Below, in pieces: positions 5,028-9,093 of a stretch of 9,093 bases of DNA. Each line of letters opens with the position of its first letter. Within the stretch, counting starts at the first letter, position 1. Made by a program: the position numbers and the translations under genes. The notes under the pieces were generated by a model. The model saw only the letters and a list, made by a program, of their open reading frames with translations. It did not search any database and was not told the DNA's origin. Source of the DNA: Bacteroidales bacterium (GTDB lineage Bacteria; Bacteroidota; Bacteroidia; Bacteroidales; VadinHA17); contig DAIDJT010000097.1 in NCBI GenBank assembly GCA_027451265.1, positions 1 through 9,093 of the forward strand, in the 5' to 3' direction.

Positions 5028-6761
5028 CTACAGCTTCATGTCCTTAATAACGGCATCAATCCGCTCATCAAGCTGCCGCCACAGTCCCTCAAACTGTGAA
5101 GGGTTATTCATGGCAGTGCTGGTGCTGAAATAGAACTTGATTTTAGGCTCAGTGCCTGAGGGGCGCACCGATATCTTTGTCCCGTCTTCGAGGAAGAACT
5201 GGAGGACGTTTGACTTTTCAAAGTCGAGGGGTGTCTTCCTGCCGGTGGCAGGGTCAGTGGAGACGAGCAACTGGTAATCATCAATCCTTGTAACCCTGCT
5301 TCCTGCAATTTCTGAAGGCGGGCTTGAGCGATACCCTTCCATCATGCTCTTTATCTCCGCTGCGCCCTCGGCACCCTTTCTGACAACGTTGACAAGCTTT
5401 TCACGGAAGAGGCCGTATCCGGCATAAATATCAAGCAGCAATTCCCAGAGTGATTTACCATGGTCAGCTGCCCATGCCGCAGCCTCGGCAACGAGAGAGC
5501 ATGACGCCACACCATCCTTGTCCCTGACGTAGTCACCGGGCAGGTAGCCAAAGCTTTCCTCCCCTCCGCCGATATATTTTTCCTTTCCCTCAAGATCGCG
5601 CATGAGTGCAGCAAAGAACTTGAAGCCGGTGAGCACGTTATAGCACTTCACACCGTTCTTTTCCGCTATCCGGTCAAGAAGGCCCGACGTAACAATTGTC
5701 TTGATTACATATTCATTTCCCTTCAGGTCACCCTTCTCTTTTTTCTGGGAGATTATGTACCATGTCAGCAGGGCGCCGGTCTGGTTGCCATTCAGGAGCA
5801 CGAACTCGCCCGAGGGTTTTCTTACTGCTATTCCCAGGCGGTCAGCATCAGGGTCAGTGGCCATCACAAGGTCAGCTTTTTTCTCATGTGCAAGGTCAAG
5901 AGCCATTGCAAGTGCATCAGGTTCCTCGGGATTGGGTGAACGCAGGGTGGGAAAATTTCCGTCAGTTATGCTCTGCGCTTCAACAGGATAGACATTCCTG
6001 AAACCGTACATCCGGAGTGCCTCCGGTACCATTTTGTAACCTGTCCCGTGGAGCGGGGTATAAACGATTCCCATGCCGGCATTTCTCCGGATTATGTCAG
6101 GATTGATGCTAAGTTTAAGTACCTCGGCCAGGTACTTTCTGTCAGTCTCTTCGCCGAGCATCAGAATCTTGCCTTGATCACCCCCGAGTGCTATTTCTGA
6201 GACAGACCTTATACTGCGAACCTCATCTATGATTCCCCTGTCATGGGGTGACACCACCTGTCCGCCATCGTTCCATGATACCTTGTAGCCGTTGTACTCC
6301 TTCGGGTTGTGCGAGGCTGTGATGATTACTCCGGCGTCGCATCCGTACAGTCTGATGGCATAGGAGAGTTCAGGTGTAGGTCTCAGTGACTCAAAGAGAT
6401 ATGCTGTAAAACCATTTGCAGTGAAAATATCGGCTGCCACCTTTGCAAAATAGCTGCTGTTATTCCGGCAGTCATAAGCTATGGCTACCTTTATGGAGGA
6501 GGGATTTGCGGCATGTTTCTTCAGGTAGTTGGAGAGTCCCTGTGTTGCCATGCCGAGGGTATAGCGGTTCATCCGGTTGGTTCCGGCACCCATAATGCCG
6601 CGCAGGCCTCCGGTGCCGAATTCCAGGTCCTGGTAGAAAGCATCGATGAGTGCCTTCTCGTCGTGATCCATCATATGTTTCACCTCGCTGCGTGTAGGTT
6701 CGTCAAACTCTTCTCCGAGCCATGCTGAGGCTTTCTGCCTTATTTCTTCGATGTTGATCAT
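5028..6761 (-). CDS. Phospho-sugar mutase (phosphoglucomutase/phosphomannomutase, PGM2-like)
   Basis: Cytoplasmic alpha-D-phosphohexomutase that moves a phosphate between C6 and C1 of a sugar, most likely glucose, through a phosphoserine intermediate. All four signature loops are present in 577 residues: the catalytic TASHNP (148-153, Ser150), the Mg-binding DPDADR (303-308), the sugar-specificity loop GGGEESFG (398-405) and the phosphate-binding RPSGTEPK (533-540). The N-terminal LEFGTGGLRGIMGAGTNRMN (46-65), the length and the GEESFG loop point to the PGM2-like group common in Bacteroidota, whose members act on glucose 1-phosphate and sometimes pentose phosphates. The start ATG at 6761 overlaps the rfbD stop as ATGA, so the two are translationally coupled. 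As the last gene of the rfb operon it would feed glucose 1-phosphate to RfbA. Exact substrate preference (glucose, mannose or ribose phosphate) cannot be fixed from sequence alone. Confidence 0.93.
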   Translation of the reverse strand: MINIEEIRQKASAWLGEEFDEPTRSEVKHMMDHDEKALIDAFYQDLEFGTGGLRGIMGAGTNRMNRYTLGMATQGLSNYLKKHAANPSSIKVAIAYDCRNNSSYFAKVAADIFTANGFTAYLFESLRPTPELSYAIRLYGCDAGVIITASHNPKEYNGYKVSWNDGGQVVSPHDRGIIDEVRSIRSVSEIALGGDQGKILMLGEETDRKYLAEVLKLSINPDIIRRNAGMGIVYTPLHGTGYKMVPEALRMYGFRNVYPVEAQSITDGNFPTLRSPNPEEPDALAMALDLAHEKKADLVMATDPDADRLGIAVRKPSGEFVLLNGNQTGALLTWYIISQKKEKGDLKGNEYVIKTIVTSGLLDRIAEKNGVKCYNVLTGFKFFAALMRDLEGKEKYIGGGEESFGYLPGDYVRDKDGVASCSLVAEAAAWAADHGKSLWELLLDIYAGYGLFREKLVNVVRKGAEGAAEIKSMMEGYRSSPPSEIAGSRVTRIDDYQLLVSTDPATGRKTPLDFEKSNVLQFFLEDGTKISVRPSGTEPKIKFYFSTSTAMNNPSQFEGLWRQLDERIDAVIKDMKL

Positions 6762-7630
6762 ATCCTGTTGATTTTTGAGATACAGTTGTTAAGGCTTGTC
6801 CGCCAGTGCGGTATCCTGAGGTTGTAGGATTCCTTTATCCTCGTCTTGTCAAGTACACTGAAAGCAGGCCTCCTTACCTTTGAGGGCCATGCTGAGCTCC
6901 TGACGGGAATGACTGAGCATTGAGACTCCGCCTCCCTGACGATCTCGGTGGCCAGGTCGAACCAGCTGCAGACGCCCTCATCAGAGTAGTTAAAGATGCC
7001 CGGAACGAAGTTATGCCTGTTGCGGATCACTCCGCTGACAATTTCCATTATGGCTGCCGCGAGGTCGGCGGCGTAAGTGGGTGACCCGACCTGGTCGAAT
7101 ACCACGCTTATTTCCTGTGCTGATCCGGCCTTCCTCAGAATTGTCTTGACAAAGTTGTTGCCGTATGAGGAATAGAGCCACGAGGTTCTGATTATTATGG
7201 TGTTGGACCATTGAAGGGCAGCCTTTTCCCCTGCCAGTTTGCTGCGGCCATAAACCGAAACCGGAGATGTTGCGTCATTCTCGGTGTAAGGCACGGGACT
7301 GTTGCCGTCAAATACATAATCGGTGGAGATATGTATGAGCCTGCAGTCTGTACCCCTGAGTGCATTAACGATATTCTCAACACCTCCTGAGTTTATCAGT
7401 GTTGCCAGGCTCTCTTCGTCCTCTGCCCGGTCAACGGCAGTATAGGCTGCACAGTTAATGACCCATGACGGGGCATTTGCCTCAATGAATGCTTTTGTGG
7501 CACCGGCGTCGGTTATGTCAAGCTCGGCGGTATCGGTGAAGATGAATTCATATCCGCCGTAACGGGCTGACAGTTCCCTTATCTCACTGCCCAGCTGTCC
7601 GGATGCACCGGTAACCAGTATGGTTGTCAT
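6758..7630 (-). CDS. rfbD: dTDP-4-dehydrorhamnose reductase
   Basis: Last step of dTDP-L-rhamnose synthesis: NAD(P)H-dependent reduction of the 4-keto group of dTDP-6-deoxy-L-lyxo-4-hexulose. It is an extended short-chain dehydrogenase of 290 residues, normal for RmlD. Visible motifs are the dinucleotide-binding TGASGQLG (7-14), NCAAYTAVDRAE (59-70), STDYVFDG (102-109), the catalytic YGRSK with Tyr127 and Lys131, IIRTSWLYS (146-154) and the substrate-side DQVGSPTYAADLA (179-191). The stretch after AVDRAE reads ESLATLINSGGV, where many homologues have a VN-A-G pattern, a minor divergence. The ATG at 7630 overlaps the rfbC stop by four bases (ATGA), and the gene's own stop overlaps the mutase start in the same way. 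The context between rfbC and a sugar mutase supports the specific name over a generic NAD-dependent epimerase. Confidence 0.95.
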   Translation of the reverse strand: MTTILVTGASGQLGSEIRELSARYGGYEFIFTDTAELDITDAGATKAFIEANAPSWVINCAAYTAVDRAEDEESLATLINSGGVENIVNALRGTDCRLIHISTDYVFDGNSPVPYTENDATSPVSVYGRSKLAGEKAALQWSNTIIIRTSWLYSSYGNNFVKTILRKAGSAQEISVVFDQVGSPTYAADLAAAIMEIVSGVIRNRHNFVPGIFNYSDEGVCSWFDLATEIVREAESQCSVIPVRSSAWPSKVRRPAFSVLDKTRIKESYNLRIPHWRTSLNNCISKINRI

Positions 7631-8187
7631 TCACTGTAGATAAAGTTTGTGGAAATATCTTTAAACAGAGGCTGTTTAATGTCTTTCGGGCTGATGACCG
7701 GTATCTCGCCCTGCAACATCCATTCAATTCCCAGGGCCGGGTCCAGTGCGTTAATTCCCCTTTCGTGTGCGACGGAATAAGTATTGTCACACTTATACAG
7801 CACTATTGCCCTCTCACTGAGGACTGAAAAGCCATGCGCAAATCCTTTCGGGATCAGGAACTGCAGTTTTTTCTCCGAATCGATAATCAGGCCGAACCAC
7901 TTTCCGAAGGTGGGGGAGCCTTTTCGTATGTCAAGGGCAACGTCATATATCCGTCCCTCTATCACCCTTATCAGTTTTGCCTGTGCGAAGGGTTCCTCCT
8001 GGTAGTGAAGGCCGCGGATCACACCCCTGGTGGAGCTTGATTCATTATCCTGAACCGGTTCGTAGACTATTTCGTTATTACTGTATTTCAGTTTGTTATA
8101 GCTCTCAAAGAAATGCCCGCGGGTATCATAGAAGACATCAGGTTCAATAATAAGCAGGCCCGGGAATTCAGTCTTGTTTACTTTCAT
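7627..8187 (-). CDS. rfbC: dTDP-4-dehydrorhamnose 3,5-epimerase
   Basis: Cupin-fold enzyme that epimerises C3 and C5 of dTDP-4-dehydro-6-deoxy-D-glucose, the third step to dTDP-L-rhamnose. It has 186 residues, typical of RmlC. Seen: FYDTRGHFFESY (19-30), RGVIRGLHYQ (54-63) with the catalytic His61, AKLIRVIEGRIYDVALDIRKGSPTFGKW (70-97) with Lys71, IPKGFAHGF (112-120), the active-site Tyr131 in LYKCDNTY, DPALGIEW (149-156) and SPKD (166-169), whose Asp is the likely partner of the catalytic His. The frame is open upstream to 8316 but that would lie inside rfbA. The ATG at 8187 gives the family start (MKVNKTEFPGLLIIEP) and lies two bases after the rfbA stop, the expected operon spacing. Confidence 0.96.
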   Translation of the reverse strand: MKVNKTEFPGLLIIEPDVFYDTRGHFFESYNKLKYSNNEIVYEPVQDNESSSTRGVIRGLHYQEEPFAQAKLIRVIEGRIYDVALDIRKGSPTFGKWFGLIIDSEKKLQFLIPKGFAHGFSVLSERAIVLYKCDNTYSVAHERGINALDPALGIEWMLQGEIPVISPKDIKQPLFKDISTNFIYSE

Positions 8188-8189
8188 TG

Positions 8190-9062
8190 TCAGGCCTGTT
8201 CGTTTGCCACTTTGAGGAGGTACTGTCCGTACTGGCTCTTGGCAAGGGGTTTTGCAAGCTCGAGAAGCTGGTCCCTGCCTATGAATCCGCTCTTGAATGC
8301 TATCTCCTCGATGCATGAGGCGCTCAGCCCCTGTCTCTGTTCCAGCGTTGCAATGAAATTTGATGCCTGGAGCAGACTGTCAAATGTTCCTGTATCAAGC
8401 CATGCCATTCCGCGGCTCAGCAGTTTAACCTCAAGTTTTCCTTCATTGAGATAGAGCCTGTTAAGGTCAGTTATCTCCAGCTCTCCACGGGGAGAGGGCC
8501 TGAGGCTGCGGGCACGGGCAGCAACCGTGTTGTCATAGAAATATAATCCCGTGACAGCATAGTTCGACTTGGGATTCTGCGGCTTTTCCTCAATTGTTAT
8601 TGCTTTCATTTCAGAGTCAAATTCAACCACCCCGTAGCGTTCCGGATCGTTGACGGCATAGCCGAAAACAACGGCACCTTCCTTCAGCAAGGCAGCCTGC
8701 TTCAGGATGCCGCCGAAACCATGGCCATAGAATATGTTGTCACCCAGGATCATGCAAACATTGTCATCGCCGATGAAATCCTCGCCTATGATGAAGGCCT
8801 GTGCAAGTCCGTCAGGGGATGGCTGTTCGCGGTATGAAAAATTCATTCCAAGCCTGGTACCGTCACCCAGCAATGCCCTGAAGCTCGGCAGGTCGCGAGG
8901 CGTGGAGATGACCAGTATATCACGTATGCCGGCAAGCATAAGTGCTGACAGCGGGTAATAGATCATCGGCTTGTCATAGACGGGAAGCAGCTGTTTGGAG
9001 ATGGCTTCGGTAATGGGGTGAAGCCGGGTGCCGGACCCGCCGGCAAGGATTATCCCTTTCAT
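8190..9062 (-). CDS. rfbA: Glucose-1-phosphate thymidylyltransferase
   Basis: First committed step to dTDP-rhamnose: glucose 1-phosphate plus dTTP gives dTDP-glucose and pyrophosphate. The 290 residues match RmlA length. Motifs in order are the nucleotide-binding LAGGSGTRL (6-14), SKQLLPVYDKPMIYYPL (22-38), EQPSPDGLAQAF (79-90), the metal-site LGDNIFYGHGF (106-116), ERYGVVEFD (141-149), EEKPQNPKSNYAVTGLYFYD (158-177), GELEITDLN (193-201) and WLDTGTFDSLLQA (221-233). These separate RmlA from other sugar nucleotidyltransferases such as GalU or GlmU. The ATG at 9062 gives the standard MKGIILAGG start. It is the first gene of the visible operon. The 31 bases upstream are AT-rich and hold a small GTCAT-ATAA-ATGAC hairpin, but no clear -7 element, so the promoter or an upstream operon gene lies outside the window. 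Confidence 0.97.
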   Translation of the reverse strand: MKGIILAGGSGTRLHPITEAISKQLLPVYDKPMIYYPLSALMLAGIRDILVISTPRDLPSFRALLGDGTRLGMNFSYREQPSPDGLAQAFIIGEDFIGDDNVCMILGDNIFYGHGFGGILKQAALLKEGAVVFGYAVNDPERYGVVEFDSEMKAITIEEKPQNPKSNYAVTGLYFYDNTVAARARSLRPSPRGELEITDLNRLYLNEGKLEVKLLSRGMAWLDTGTFDSLLQASNFIATLEQRQGLSASCIEEIAFKSGFIGRDQLLELAKPLAKSQYGQYLLKVANEQA

Positions 9063-9074
9063 AATAAATATTTA

Positions 9075-9088
9075 GTCATATAAATGAC
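9075..9088. repeat. Small inverted repeat (GTCAT-ATAA-ATGAC) upstream of rfbA
   Basis: A perfect 5-bp stem with a 4-base loop lies 13 bases before the rfbA start. In the direction of rfbA it is preceded, not followed, by a T-run (9093-9089). On the plus strand it is followed by at least five A, so it is not a normal terminator for rfbA-directed transcription. It may be chance or an operator. Confidence 0.3.
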
Positions 9089-9093
9089 AAAAA

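Noticed and set aside
8188..8316. In-frame N-terminal extension of rfbC
   Set aside because: It lies inside rfbA. The family start MKVNKTEFPG is at 8187, two bases after the rfbA stop.

Overview
The window looks like chromosomal DNA from a member of the Bacteroidota, most likely Bacteroidales. Evidence for this is a SusC-type outer-membrane receptor with the LDEVVVVGYG motif, a DUF3822 protein next to rsmD, start regions without Shine-Dalgarno sequences (A-rich or featureless), and matches to the Bacteroidota -7 promoter element TAnnTTTG. No rRNA, tRNA, CRISPR array, integrase or insertion sequence was seen. Ten protein genes fill nearly all of the window, and no gene-free stretch exceeds about 180 bases.

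Left part (1-2792, all minus strand). Transcription runs right to left: a small membrane-anchored protein of unknown function (2792-2157), then a DUF3822 protein (2157-1300), then rsmD, the 16S rRNA guanine methyltransferase (1309-776). The first two genes are joined by a TGATG stop/start overlap and the second pair by a 10-base overlap with a GTG start, so this is a tightly coupled operon. About 150 bases further on, a SusC/RagA-like TonB-dependent receptor begins at 628 and runs off the left edge. The gap between them holds a perfect 7-bp-arm palindrome followed by a T-run, which could be a weak terminator or an operator.

Middle part (2793-5027). A stand-alone RecD/Dda-like SF1 helicase (2872-4308, plus) diverges from the membrane-protein operon. 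It is followed by a cluster of GC-rich GCCGGCAG repeats and then by a YjbQ/UPF0047 protein (4487-4903, plus) with a good -7 element just upstream. The YjbQ gene converges on the sugar operon. The 124-base convergent gap carries two oppositely oriented arrays of a degenerate 7-base repeat (YTGCCTN and its complement), with a 12-base perfect palindrome between them.

Right part (5028-9062, minus). This is an operon for nucleotide-sugar synthesis in the order rfbA-rfbC-rfbD-phosphohexomutase. The genes are separated by 2 bases or overlap by 4 (ATGA). The mutase can supply glucose 1-phosphate, RfbA makes dTDP-glucose, and RfbC and RfbD convert the 4-keto-6-deoxy intermediate into dTDP-L-rhamnose for surface polysaccharide. 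The dehydratase RfbB, which links RfbA to RfbC, is not in the window and must lie upstream of rfbA or elsewhere. Most of the content is ordinary housekeeping and envelope genes. The less familiar items are the unknown membrane protein coupled to DUF3822 and the two intergenic repeat clusters.
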